A DNA stretch of 64,000 bases from Desulfobacula sp. (GCF_030145145.1 NZ_JAQYWD010000019.1:1-64000); one strand, 5' to 3'; shown: positions 19,113-28,106, counted from the stretch's first letter. The notes: a model not told the origin generated them from the letters alone. Numbers and translations are program-made.

Positions 19113-19128
19113 TGGTACGACTATTGCT
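19113..19128 (+). promoter_or_regulatory. Sigma-54 (-24/-12) promoter of the multiheme cytochrome operon
   Basis: TGGTAC-N5-TTGCT matches the RpoN consensus TGGCAC-N5-TTGCA/T with a single C-to-T change. The invariant GG (19114-19115) and GC (19126-19127) are spaced correctly. Transcription would start near 19139, giving a leader of about 130 bases before the cytochrome ATG. Confidence 0.8.
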
Positions 19129-19269
19129 GATTGTATGGTTAAGCAGGTCTTTTTATTTTAATCTGCGGTTACGAATCATCATCAATGGAATGCGTGGCTG
19201 TGATAAAGAGCTGAAACGGATGATCTTCATGCAAAGAAAAATGGATTTACAACATTTTGGAGGGTTCTC

Positions 19270-20613
19270 ATGAGCGCCATTAAAATTAAAACGTGTTTGG
19301 GCGTAATTTTGGCTGGGGTTCTTTTTTTGCCGTATAACAGTCCCGGGGTCCACGCCTCAGACACACAAAATTTTTGTTTTACCTGCCATACAAATGCACG
19401 AAAGTTGATAAAAATCACACGGGAGATTTCCCGGATAAACAAAGGGAAACCCGGTGGTTCCATTGAAACATCCGGTGAGGGCTGAGGCGGCGAAGTGGAG
19501 CCGTTGGCTGCGCATGAAAAAATTTTTATTGATGGTGAGATTGCCGAGGATGAAAATCATGGTGAACTTGGTTGTGAGGAATGTCATGGCGGCGACCCGG
19601 GTGAACCGGATTGGCAAAAGGCCCATATTGGTGTGGTTAAAGATCCGTCTTATCCTGATCCTTCCAGTGCCTGCGGCGTATGTCATGAGGCGGTTGCAGA
19701 GAATTATACCACCAGCCTTCACGTGAGCCTGATGCCGATGAAAACCGCCATCGACATCCGGGCGGATTCGGAACCGGCCGTGCATCAAAAAGTAGATGCC
19801 GCCAGGGAAGGCCATTGCAATTCCTGCCACAGCAGTTGTGGGCAATGCCATATCAGTCGTCCGGAATCCGTGGGCGGGGGATTGCTGGAAGGGCACCTGT
19901 TTCAAAAAAGACCCCCCATGCAGCAGGTCTGTACGGCCTGTCACGGGAGTCGAATTGGAAAAGAGTATCTCGGTAAAAATAAGGGGCTCAAACCAGACAT
20001 CCATAAAGAAAAATACTTTAAATGTAACAAGTGCCATACCGGCGAAGAGATGCACGGGACCAGCAAGGTGCCTGGGAACCGCTATGAAGTGGAAAATGGA
20101 CCCAAGTGTCTGGATTGCCATACAAAGATCTATGATGCATCATCTGAAAATGTTAAAAATCACTGGATTCATAAAGACCAGGTGAGTTGTCAGGTCTGTC
20201 ATTCCCAGGCGTATAAAACCTGTTATGGCTGCCATTTTGGAAAAGATAAGCAGGGCTTTAAGTTCTATAAGACCACAAAATCCGACATGCAGTTTAAGAT
20301 CGGTCTGAACCCCTTGAAATCCAAAGAAAGGCCTGAAACCTTTGTGACGGTTCGGCACGTTCCAGTGGATATGGATTCTTTTAAATTTTATGTGGACAAT
20401 GGCCTTAAAAATTTTGATCGGCTCCCCACCTGGAAGTTTGCAACCCCGCACAATATCAGGCGGCAAACGCCTCAGAACAAAACCTGTAATGCCTGTCATG
20501 GAAATACAGCATTGTTTCTCCAGAACACGGATGTTGAAGAAAAATATGTAAGGGCCAACAATCCCGTCATCGTTCCAATGGATCGAATCCCCAGAACGAG
20601 ACGTAATAAATAG
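19270..20613 (+). CDS. Eleven-heme c-type cytochrome with one in-frame TGA (selenoprotein or interrupted gene)
   Basis: Read through codon 72 (TGA, 19483-19485) this is one 447-residue exported cytochrome. It has a Sec-type signal peptide (KIKTCLGVILAGVLFLP, cleavage near VHA-SD), then 11 CxxCH heme sites: CFTCH, CEECH, CGVCH, CNSCH, CGQCH, CTACH, CNKCH, CLDCH, CQVCH, CYGCH, CNACH. The first heme site is before the TGA and the other ten are after it, in the same frame with no shift. Without read-through, the downstream part would start at GTG 19495 and lack any export signal, so heme attachment could not occur. Either TGA encodes selenocysteine (context GEG-U-GGEVEPL) or the gene carries a recent nonsense mutation. 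The hairpin after the TGA (GGCGGC/GCCGTT, 8-base loop) is closer to the codon than a standard bacterial SECIS. A rhodanese gene follows; expression is probably sigma-54 dependent. Confidence 0.8.
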
Positions 20614-20648
20614 GCGGAGGATACCGCCACTACCCGTAATGCTTATGG

Positions 20649-20674
20649 CTGCCGGTATGAGTATCTGCCGGCAG
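20649..20674 (+). other. Intercistronic hairpin between cytochrome and rhodanese
   Basis: CTGCCGG and CCGGCAG form a 7-bp stem with a 12-base loop, not followed by a T run. This is more likely an RNA processing or stability element in a shared transcript than a terminator. A smaller stem GGCGG/CCGCC precedes it at about 20614-20630. Confidence 0.4.
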
Positions 20675-20705
20675 TTAAACCGCTTCATCAAAAGGAGGAA
20701 ATGGT

Positions 20706-21140
20706 ATGAAAAAATGTAAGTTGTATGCAATTGTGATGGCCTTTTTCTCAGCCATGATTTTGACCGCTCAGGCCAGCATGGCCGCTGACTTGACATCCCA
20801 GGATATGGTGGCCGAGGCAAAAAAGACGATTTGTGAGGTATCTGTATCCGAAGCAAAGACGTTATTTGATCAGGGAGGCCCCCTGTTTGTAGACTGCCGG
20901 ACCAGCAAGGAATTTAAAATGGGTCATATTCCCGGGGCAATGAATATCCCAAGGGGATTGCTGGAGTTCAAGGTGAGTGGAAAAATTCCCGACAAAAACA
21001 CTGACATTGTTATGTACTGCAAGAAAGGGGGGAGGGGATGCCTGGCCACCTGCACCCTTTGCCGGATGGGGTATAAAAATGCAACCAACATGAACGGTGG
21101 TTGGATGGCCTGGGAAAAGGCCGGGTATCCCGTCGAATAA
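20706..21140 (+). CDS. Exported rhodanese-like sulfurtransferase
   Basis: A 144-residue protein with a signal peptide (residues 1-27, ending ASMAA) and a single rhodanese domain: LFVDCRTSKEFKMGHIPGAMNIP, then the active-site loop CKKGGRG with the nucleophilic Cys, and a C-terminal MNGGWMAWEKAGYP. It should act in the periplasm and transfer sulfane sulfur or bind an equivalent chalcogen species. AGGAGGAAATGGT before the ATG is a very strong ribosome site. Pairing with a multiheme cytochrome suggests a periplasmic sulfur- or selenium-linked electron transfer function, which is inference. Confidence 0.88.
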   Translation: MKKCKLYAIVMAFFSAMILTAQASMAADLTSQDMVAEAKKTICEVSVSEAKTLFDQGGPLFVDCRTSKEFKMGHIPGAMNIPRGLLEFKVSGKIPDKNTDIVMYCKKGGRGCLATCTLCRMGYKNATNMNGGWMAWEKAGYPVE

Positions 21141-21194
21141 CCGGCGGATGATGCCAGTGTTGAATTTGATCGGAAATCTTTTGAGCCTGTTTGA

Positions 21195-22397
21195 TTAGTG
21201 AATCAGTTTCAGCATCAAGGGTACAGCTGTCCAGGTGCCGATGGCGGATCCCAGGTTGGTGAAAATAACCACCAGCAAAATCCGGGTCACATTATTGTGC
21301 CAGAAGCCTTTTATCGACACAATATCTTTTGGAATGTCTTCAAGATCTTTTACCTTGGGCTTTCTTGAAAACGCTTCCACCAGTCCTGCCACCCAGCCGG
21401 CAGCAATCATGGGGTTTAAAGAGGTTAACGGGGCGGCAATAATTGATGAAATAATGGTCAGGGGATGCGCCAGTGCTATCATGGCGCCAATGCCGGCAAA
21501 AATGCCGTTGGCCGCGATCCAGATCCAGATCATGTCGGCGCCTGCGTTTTTTCCTTCCATCAAAAAACCGGCGGCAAACAGGAATAAAATGGCCGCCGGA
21601 ATCGCCCATTTTAAAATTTTCCCGGTATTGCCCGCCGGGGGAACGGTATTGAGGGCATCAAGGTCGATCCGTTCGCTGCCTGCCAGATATCGTTTGATTC
21701 CGGGTGCATGGGCCGCACCAACAACAGCCACAATTTTTTCGCCCGGCGCAGACCTGATTTTTTCTGCCAGGAACTGGTCCCTTTCATCGATCAGGGATCT
21801 TTCAATGATGGGGTGCGCTTTTTTGACATCCGCCAAAAGTGTTTGCAGGATATCTTCCTGTTTCATTTGTTCGATATCTTCTTCCTTGATATCTTCCGAA
21901 GCCCCAAAAGAGAATATTAGAGAAACCATGAGTTTCATCTTTTCCCACATCCCCATTCCCCGCCATACCCTTGAAAGGGTAATCTGGATTTCACGGTCCG
22001 CCGGAACGACTAAGGCATTGGTTTTTTCTGCTGCTGTGATGGCATTGATCATTTCTTGACCGGGCTTGATATTGAATTTGTCGGCCATCTTTTTCTGGAA
22101 AGAGGCCAAAAGGAGGTTGATGAACAACAGCAGGGCTTTTTTTTGTTTAATCACCTTTACAATGTCCATGTTTCGCCATCGGTCCGCATCCTTGAGAGAG
22201 GCAAGCCGTGTCTGACAGAGTTCAACGCAGACCGTATCCGGCAGTTGCTCATGGATGGTGTCTTCCACAAGCCGGGCACTCTGTCGTGATACATGGGCGG
22301 TGCCGATTAAAATGATGGTTTTACCGTTGCAGGAGATATGGGATACCATTCTGTCTTGTTGTTTCAATTTATCCGGTGGGTCCAGGGATGTTTCCAT
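21195..22397 (-). CDS. TraB family membrane protein
   Basis: A 400-residue TraB/PrgY-type protein. The N-terminal domain has IGTAHVSRQSARLVE near residue 31 and VCVELCQTR, the conserved GTAH and E motifs of the putative metalloprotease-like TraB fold. GAAHAPGIKRYL follows near residue 225. The C-terminal third contains about four hydrophobic segments (AAILFLFAAGFL, IWIAANGIFAGIGAMIAL, ILLVVIFTNLGSAIG). Its cellular role is unclear; relatives inhibit pheromone activity in enterococci. It converges on the rhodanese gene with a 54-bp gap. It is monocistronic as far as can be seen. Confidence 0.8.
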   Translation of the reverse strand: METSLDPPDKLKQQDRMVSHISCNGKTIILIGTAHVSRQSARLVEDTIHEQLPDTVCVELCQTRLASLKDADRWRNMDIVKVIKQKKALLLFINLLLASFQKKMADKFNIKPGQEMINAITAAEKTNALVVPADREIQITLSRVWRGMGMWEKMKLMVSLIFSFGASEDIKEEDIEQMKQEDILQTLLADVKKAHPIIERSLIDERDQFLAEKIRSAPGEKIVAVVGAAHAPGIKRYLAGSERIDLDALNTVPPAGNTGKILKWAIPAAILFLFAAGFLMEGKNAGADMIWIWIAANGIFAGIGAMIALAHPLTIISSIIAAPLTSLNPMIAAGWVAGLVEAFSRKPKVKDLEDIPKDIVSIKGFWHNNVTRILLVVIFTNLGSAIGTWTAVPLMLKLIH

Positions 22398-22489
22398 GAA
22401 TTTTATTTAACCTTTCAACGCAATTAAAATAGACCCGTATTATAACCATTATATTTTTCATAGCAATACAAAATCATCCAAATTCTTGA

Positions 22490-22514
22490 CCTTGATCACG
22501 AGGTTTGATATTTA
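22490..22514 (+). promoter_or_regulatory. Candidate sigma-70 promoter for the 22522-25340 gene group
   Basis: TTGACC (approximately 22486-22491) and TATTTA (22509-22514) are separated by 17 bases, directly ahead of ATG 22522. The close spacing implies a leaderless or nearly leaderless first gene. This is a motif match only. Confidence 0.35.
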
Positions 22515-22521
22515 GAATAGT

Positions 22522-22704
22522 ATGAAATCAATAGATGAACAGATATTAAGAACAACAAAAGAGATTATCGTTAAATTCATTGAGATGGGGCGACTTTCTC
22601 CGTCAAATATCCATGAATCGTTTAAAGATATTTATACCACTGTGGATGAAACGGTTAAGAAAAATGTGATCAAGCCAGCCCCTTCCAATGACAAACAAGA
22701 CTAA
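22522..22704 (+). CDS. Small conserved-looking hypothetical protein
   Basis: A 60-residue acidic/helical protein (EQILRTTKEIIVKFIEMGRL) I cannot assign. It resembles short N-terminal helical modules seen on deltaproteobacterial regulators, but lacks a zinc ribbon or DNA-binding part. It overlaps the next gene by 17 bp, supporting translation. No clear ribosome site precedes the ATG. A TTGACC-N17-TATTTA promoter ends only 7 bases before it, so the message could be leaderless. Confidence 0.45.
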   Translation: MKSIDEQILRTTKEIIVKFIEMGRLSPSNIHESFKDIYTTVDETVKKNVIKPAPSNDKQD

Positions 22705-23674
22705 AGATATCTTGCCAAAAATAAAATCCGGAACACGACGGGGCCTGATAAAAGGGTGGAAAGGGCTTGTCTGGCTGCTGAAGATCATCCTCCCCATCTC
22801 TTTTGCAACCGCATTATTGGTGCATTACGGCATTATCTACAAACTCGATTTTTTGATGACGCCGGTAATGACCTGGCTGTCTTTGCCGGCCTCGGCTGCC
22901 CTGGTTTTGGTCATTGGTCTTTTTACCGGTATTTACGGGACCGTGGCCGCCCTGTCCGTCATGCCCTTTGCCATGGCACATATGACCCTGATCGCCGTTT
23001 TTACGTTGATATCCCATAATCTGATCCAGGAAAGTATGGTCCAGGGAAATTCCGGGTTTAATCCTTTCTTTGCGGCTTTTTTCAGGGTGTTGATGGCCTT
23101 TGTCGTGACCTTTTTTTGTGCCCGGGTGTTGGGGGTCACGCCGGAAACAGGCGGGGCCATTGTCCCGGGAACCTATGGGGGAGAACCAACATCCTTTATG
23201 GTGATGCTCGAACAATGGGGCTGGGGAACCTTTAAACTGGTCGGCCAGATTTTTTGCATTATCATGCCGCTGATGGTGATTCTCGAACTGGCGAAAGCAT
23301 TTCATATTATCAATTTTATCACCAGAATGGTATCTCCGGTTCTCTGTGTTATGGGGCTGAACCGTTCAACAGGGATGCTGTGGCTGACGGCATCCGTTTT
23401 CGGGTTGGCTTATGGGTCTGCTGTTATTGTCGAAGAGACACAATCCAATGATTTTGAACGCGAGGACCTTACCCGGCTCCATCTTTCCATTGGAATCAAC
23501 CATGCCATGATTGAAGATCCAGCCCTGTTCCTGCCCTTGGGGCTGCCGGCCGTCTGGTTATGGATCCCCCGATTGGCTGCTGCCATCATTGCCACCTGGC
23601 TGTATTCACTTTTTTTATCTGCAAGGAGGCTTTATGTTAAGCGCGCTGACCATAAAAAACTTTGCGATCATTGA
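22688..23674 (+). CDS. Nucleoside-recognition (Gate) domain membrane protein
   Basis: A 328-residue protein with about eight hydrophobic segments. It has the Gate-domain style found in nucleoside-recognition and spore-maturation-type proteins (for example VLVIGLFTGIYGTVAALSV, FGLAYGSAVIVEE, INHAMIEDPALFLPLG). The substrate is unknown. It overlaps the small upstream gene by 17 bp and recN by 41 bp. Overlap with recN occurs in the C-terminal transmembrane helix and tail, so the two reading frames share sequence. Confidence 0.75.
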   Translation: MTNKTKDILPKIKSGTRRGLIKGWKGLVWLLKIILPISFATALLVHYGIIYKLDFLMTPVMTWLSLPASAALVLVIGLFTGIYGTVAALSVMPFAMAHMTLIAVFTLISHNLIQESMVQGNSGFNPFFAAFFRVLMAFVVTFFCARVLGVTPETGGAIVPGTYGGEPTSFMVMLEQWGWGTFKLVGQIFCIIMPLMVILELAKAFHIINFITRMVSPVLCVMGLNRSTGMLWLTASVFGLAYGSAVIVEETQSNDFEREDLTRLHLSIGINHAMIEDPALFLPLGLPAVWLWIPRLAAAIIATWLYSLFLSARRLYVKRADHKKLCDH

Positions 23675-25340
23675 TGATGTCCAGATTTCATTTGAGGAGG
23701 GATTCTCCGTATTGACCGGGGAAACCGGTGCTGGAAAGTCCATTATCATTGAGGCGGTCAACCTGCTGCTGGGCTCCCGGGCATCAGCGGAACTGGTGAG
23801 AGCCGGCTGTGACAGTGCAGAACTGGAAGCGTTCTTTGACATTGATGCAGGGTCAACGGCGGCCATTATTTTAAAAGAGCAGGGGATGGATGGCTCGGAC
23901 GGCTTGATTGTTCGCCGGGTAATTTCATCTTCCGGCAAAAGCCGTGTCTTTATCAACTCAAGACAGTCCACCCTGGATCTCTTAAAACAGGTTACCCGGG
24001 ACCTTGCCGGCATCTCCAGCCAGCATGCCCATCAGGGGTTGTTAAAAGAAGAGAACCACCTGGATATCCTGGATGAATTTGCCGGGACCATCCACTTGAA
24101 AAAGGAAGTCAGATCCCTTCATCAATCCCTTCTTCCGCTGAAGCGAGAGATCAGGGAACTGACCCAGCGTCTGGCGGCAAAAAGAAAGGAACAGGACTTT
24201 TTAGAGTTCCAGATCAATGAGATTCAAGATGCCCACATTCTTCCCAACGAAGATGATGACCTTGAAAAAAAACGGGAGACCCTTTTAAATGCATCAAAAG
24301 TATTTGAAGCGGTCAATCGCTCTATTCATGAAATCCATGACCGGGAAGGATCTTTCATCGAGAGATTGTCTTTTTTAAGAAATGCCATGGAAAAAGTAAG
24401 CGCAGCGGATGACTCCCTTGAAAAAATACTAGAGCAATTATCCAGTACTGTTTTTGATTTACAGGATATCGCCGATGAATTAAGACAGTTTTCGTCTACT
24501 ATTGACCTTGATCCTGCCTCCCTTGAAATGACGGATCAAAGACTGGATCTGATTTCCAGGTTGAAAAGAAAATATGGCCCCAGTCTTGACGCGCTGTTTG
24601 AAACCTATGATGTCCTTCAGCAGCAGCTTTCTCAAGCCACTGATATGGAAGCCCGAATACAATCGCTTGAAAAGGAGAGTCAAACGATTGTGATACAGAT
24701 CAGCCGAAAAGCCAGGGAGCTATCGGCGTTGAGAAAAACAGCCGCTAAAAAATTGTCCCGGCTTGCCGGACTGGAACTGGCTGCCCTTGAAATGGGAAAA
24801 GCAAAGTTTGAGGTGTCCTTTGACCACGCCATGGCAACGGGCCCCGACGACATTGCCACTGCTGACCGGGAAAAAATAGGGCCGGACGGGATGGATAAAG
24901 TCCGTTTTCTTCTCAGTCCGAATCCGGGTGAAGCATTAAAGCCATTGGTCAGGATTGCTTCAGGCGGTGAGCTGTCAAGAATTGTGCTGGCATTAAAAGC
25001 GGTTCTATCCAAGACCCAGTCTCTGGAGACATTGATCTTTGACGAAGTGGATGCCGGCATCGGCGGGGCCATATCTGAAAAAGTCGGCCTTAAATTAACC
25101 CAATTGTCAAAAAAGCATCAGGTCATCTGCATTACCCACCTGGCCCAGATTGCCAAATATGCCCAAAGCCAGTTCAGGATTACCAAGAATGTAGTGGATG
25201 GCCGTACCTTTACCACCATTGTCCCCCTGGCCAGGGGAATGGCAAGAATCGAAGAAATCGCCAGGATGATCGGCGGAACAAACATTACAGATGCCACCCT
25301 GACCCATGCAAGGGAACTTCTTGAACAGGCATCATCTTGA
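23634..25340 (+). CDS. recN: DNA repair ATPase RecN
   Basis: A 568-residue SMC-like protein for recombinational repair of double-strand breaks. Walker A GETGAGKSIIIEA lies near residue 30; coiled-coil arms occupy about 150-380; the ABC signature is SGGELSRIVLALKA near residue 445; Walker B is LIFDEVDAGIGG; and the switch His lies in CITHLAQIAKYA. A longer upstream frame exists, but AAGGAGG 6 bases before ATG 23634 and the family's usual opening MLSALTIKNFAIIDD fix the start. Length is normal for RecN. Confidence 0.96.
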   Translation: MLSALTIKNFAIIDDVQISFEEGFSVLTGETGAGKSIIIEAVNLLLGSRASAELVRAGCDSAELEAFFDIDAGSTAAIILKEQGMDGSDGLIVRRVISSSGKSRVFINSRQSTLDLLKQVTRDLAGISSQHAHQGLLKEENHLDILDEFAGTIHLKKEVRSLHQSLLPLKREIRELTQRLAAKRKEQDFLEFQINEIQDAHILPNEDDDLEKKRETLLNASKVFEAVNRSIHEIHDREGSFIERLSFLRNAMEKVSAADDSLEKILEQLSSTVFDLQDIADELRQFSSTIDLDPASLEMTDQRLDLISRLKRKYGPSLDALFETYDVLQQQLSQATDMEARIQSLEKESQTIVIQISRKARELSALRKTAAKKLSRLAGLELAALEMGKAKFEVSFDHAMATGPDDIATADREKIGPDGMDKVRFLLSPNPGEALKPLVRIASGGELSRIVLALKAVLSKTQSLETLIFDEVDAGIGGAISEKVGLKLTQLSKKHQVICITHLAQIAKYAQSQFRITKNVVDGRTFTTIVPLARGMARIEEIARMIGGTNITDATLTHARELLEQASS

Positions 25341-25399
25341 CAAATAGCCACATCTGGTTAAATTATAGAATTATTGAAAATCTCGAAAAAGGAGCGATT

Positions 25400-25648
25400 A
25401 TGCCAATATATGAATTTAAATGTTCCAAATGTGAAGAATTTTTTGAAGTCATTGTAATGGGTTCAAATGATGATGATACGGTGGCGTGTCCCAAATGTCA
25501 GTCCACTGAATTTGAAAGAATTCTTTCCAAAACCAATTTTGCCATGGGAAGTTCATCTGCCGGACACACCACCGGGGTTCAAACCCAGGAACGAGAATGT
25601 TCCACTGGATCCTGCAAGACCTATACGGTTCCGGGTGAGACAAGATAG
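25400..25648 (+). CDS. FmdB family zinc-ribbon protein
   Basis: An 82-residue FmdB-type regulator or accessory protein. It has the classic opening MPIYEFKCSKC and a second CPKC near residue 35, together forming one zinc ribbon, followed by a low-complexity Ser/Thr/Gly tail with two more cysteines. AAGGAG is 7 bases upstream of ATG 25400, so the longer in-frame start at 25337 is not used. It follows recN by about 60 bp in the same direction. The molecular role is not established for the family. Confidence 0.85.
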   Translation: MPIYEFKCSKCEEFFEVIVMGSNDDDTVACPKCQSTEFERILSKTNFAMGSSSAGHTTGVQTQERECSTGSCKTYTVPGETR

Positions 25649-25730
25649 CCAGTGCAGGATAGGGGTATATCGTATTAGGGGTATGTTTTCAATTGGATGT
25701 ACCTTATCTGCTTAAGGTAAAGGAGGGTTG

Positions 25731-27014
25731 ATGAGAGAAGTTGTCAAACTTGTGATTGACGGAAAAGAGGTGATACTTCCGGTAATTATAGGGACAGAAG
25801 GTGAGAAGGGCATTGATATCAGAAGCCTGCGGCAGGAAACCGGATACATTACGTTTGATCCTGGATTTGGAAATACGGGAACCTGTAGAAGTGCCATTAC
25901 CTATATGGATGGAGAAAAGGGGATTTTAAGACACCGGGGGTACCCCATTGAGCAGCTGGCGGAACATTCCACGTTTGTAGAAACGGCATATCTATTGATT
26001 ACAGGGCAACTTCCCACCCTGGAGGAATTGACCCGGACCAGCGTGTATTTGAATGATTTTTCTCCTCTGCATGAGAACATGAAGGCGTTTTACCAGAATT
26101 ATCCGTCAAAGGCACACCCCATGGGCATTCTTTCTGCCATGATCAATGCAATGAGAAGTTTTTACCCTGAACTTCTTGATATTGAAGAGGAGATGAATAA
26201 AACCTATCTCCGCCTGATTTCAAAAATAAGGACAATGGCGGCAATGGCCTATCGGATTTCATTGGGGGAACGGGTGGTATATCCCCGGCCGGACCTGTGT
26301 TATTGTGCCAATTTTTTAAACATGATGTTTGACAATGTCGTTGTGCCATATCAATTAGATGACGATCTGATCCGGGCCTTGAATGTGTTCTGGATTCTTC
26401 ATGCCGATCATGAACAAAACTGCTCCACTACGGCTGTCAGGGTGGTGGGAAGTGGTAAAGTCAATATTTACTCGACGATTTCAGCGGGAATTTCAGCCCT
26501 TTGGGGGCCGTTACACGGGGGGGCAAACCAGGCCGTGATCCAAATGCTGGAAGTCATTCATCGGAACGGGTTGACGATCAATGAGTGTCTTTTAAAGGCT
26601 AAAGACAGGACTGATCCTTTCCGGCTCATGGGATTCGGGCACCGGGTTTACAAGACCTATGATCCAAGGGCCAAGATCATGAAAAAGATGGGGGATATCC
26701 TCCTCTCAAAGCTGAAAAGAACAGATCCGCTGCTGGAAATTGCCCAGAGATTAGAGGAAGCCGCATTAAAGGATCCTTACTTTAAAGAAAAAAATCTGTA
26801 TCCCAATGTAGATTTTTATTCCGGCATTGTATTGCGGGCCATGGGGATTCCCACCAAGATGTTTACTGTGATGTTTGCCATCGGCAGGTTGCCGGGATGG
26901 ATTGCCCAGTGGAAAGAGGATGTGTCTGATCCGGAGATGAAAATATCCCGGCCCCGTCAGATCTATGAGGGCAGTCTGGAACGGGATTATATTCCCATTG
27001 ATAATCGGGCTTAG
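25731..27014 (+). CDS. gltA: Citrate synthase (type II, hexameric-like)
   Basis: A 427-residue citrate synthase joining acetyl-CoA and oxaloacetate. It resembles the gram-negative long form: an N-terminal extension with DPGFGNTGTCRSAITYMDGEKGIL, a catalytic His in LHADHEQNCSTT, a second His in LWGPLHGGANQAV and a catalytic Asp region in MGFGHRVYKTYDPRAK. AAAGGAGGGTTG precedes ATG 25731; a TTG three bases earlier is less likely. In a complete-oxidising anaerobe it would feed the TCA cycle. The downstream phosphodiesterase starts 11 bp later and is probably co-transcribed. Confidence 0.95.
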   Translation: MREVVKLVIDGKEVILPVIIGTEGEKGIDIRSLRQETGYITFDPGFGNTGTCRSAITYMDGEKGILRHRGYPIEQLAEHSTFVETAYLLITGQLPTLEELTRTSVYLNDFSPLHENMKAFYQNYPSKAHPMGILSAMINAMRSFYPELLDIEEEMNKTYLRLISKIRTMAAMAYRISLGERVVYPRPDLCYCANFLNMMFDNVVVPYQLDDDLIRALNVFWILHADHEQNCSTTAVRVVGSGKVNIYSTISAGISALWGPLHGGANQAVIQMLEVIHRNGLTINECLLKAKDRTDPFRLMGFGHRVYKTYDPRAKIMKKMGDILLSKLKRTDPLLEIAQRLEEAALKDPYFKEKNLYPNVDFYSGIVLRAMGIPTKMFTVMFAIGRLPGWIAQWKEDVSDPEMKISRPRQIYEGSLERDYIPIDNRA

Positions 27015-27025
27015 GACAGGGAACC

Positions 27026-27829
27026 ATGGTACAGGTGATCGCCCACCGGGGGGCCAGAAGTATTGCCCCGGAAAACACCTTGACGGCTGCGAAAACGGCA
27101 TATGAATCCGGTGCGGATCTCTGGGAAACAGATGTCAGCGTCACGCGGGATAATCAACTGGTTCTTTTCCATGATGAAACGCTGTTAAGGTGCACCAATG
27201 CGGCGTCAAGATTCCCGTCAAGATCGTCTTATCGTGTCCGGGATTTTTGCCTGGCAGATATCCAGTCCCTGGATGCCGGGTCTTATTTTATGAACACGGA
27301 CCCTTTTTTGCAGGTCGCACAGGGGAAGATTCCCCGGGACACACTGGCCGCCTTTAAAAATGAGACCGTTCCCACCCTTGAGCAGGGGGTGTTGTTTACA
27401 CGGGAAAACAAGTGGCGTGTCAATCTTGAGCTGAAGCAGTTTTTTTCCGAACCCTTTGATACCGCTTTGCCTGACCGGACACTTGACACTATCTACCGCA
27501 CCGACATTCCACTGGATCAGGTGATTATTTCCTCTTTCCACCATGACTGGCTTTTCAGAATTATGGATAAAGAACCAAAGATCGAAGTCCAGGCACTTGT
27601 GGGAAAAAATAGGATGGACTCCCTTGATTTTGGCGCTTGGGAGTTTTCAACTTATAATGTCCATGCCGGCCTGATAGATCCGGATCAGATTCGTGAACTG
27701 AAAGCCAGGGGTAAAAAGATCAACCTGTTTACCGTCAACGACCCAAAGGATTTTTTGCGATTTGTCGACCTGGGGGTTGACGGTATTATTACAGATTTCC
27801 CCCAATTGTTTGCCCGGCCATTTATATGA
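27026..27829 (+). CDS. Glycerophosphodiester phosphodiesterase
   Basis: A 267-residue GDPD-family enzyme that hydrolyses glycerophosphodiesters to glycerol-3-phosphate and an alcohol. The signature HRGARSIAPENTLTA at residue 7, ETDVSVTRDNQLVLFHDETL and a later NLELK supply the metal-binding Glu/Asp and the catalytic histidines. A C-terminal NLFTVNDPKDFLRFVDLGVDG is also typical of the family. There is no signal peptide, so it is cytoplasmic. It is spaced 11 bp from the citrate synthase gene. Confidence 0.92.
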   Translation: MVQVIAHRGARSIAPENTLTAAKTAYESGADLWETDVSVTRDNQLVLFHDETLLRCTNAASRFPSRSSYRVRDFCLADIQSLDAGSYFMNTDPFLQVAQGKIPRDTLAAFKNETVPTLEQGVLFTRENKWRVNLELKQFFSEPFDTALPDRTLDTIYRTDIPLDQVIISSFHHDWLFRIMDKEPKIEVQALVGKNRMDSLDFGAWEFSTYNVHAGLIDPDQIRELKARGKKINLFTVNDPKDFLRFVDLGVDGIITDFPQLFARPFI

Positions 27830-27838
27830 AAGTCGTGC

Positions 27839-27925
27839 GTTATGAGTTTTGAGCAGTGAGAAGTTATGCCACCCTCAATACTCATCCCTCACCTCTCATA
27901 ACTTTCATGTTTTGTTGTGCCGTCG
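27839..27925. repeat. Intergenic palindromic repeat, copy A
   Basis: GTTATGAG (27839-27846) and CTCATAAC (27895-27902) are an inverted pair. The right arm continues into TTTCATGTTTTGTTGTGCCG (27903-27922), which recurs with two changes at 63236-63257 beside a similar dyad. It lies in the 277-bp gap between the phosphodiesterase and the CULT-protein gene, where no gene is visible. Confidence 0.55.
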
Positions 27926-28106
27926 GGGGCGGCATAATACCATTTTCGTTATTCGTTGTGTCGGCAGGCCGACATGTGGGTTATATAAAAAATGAGTGTG
28001 CAGGGTTTGTTAACGGTAAGTTTTTTCGACTATTCCGCTGGGCCTGTTTTTGTGATATGAACACTTAAGATTCATTGAATAACCAACCCATATTTAAGGA
28101 CAAACC

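Noticed and set aside
19357-20121. Minus-strand open frame of 254 codons opposite the cytochrome
   Set aside because: It is the complement of the heme-motif coding sequence; no ribosome site and no recognisable domain.
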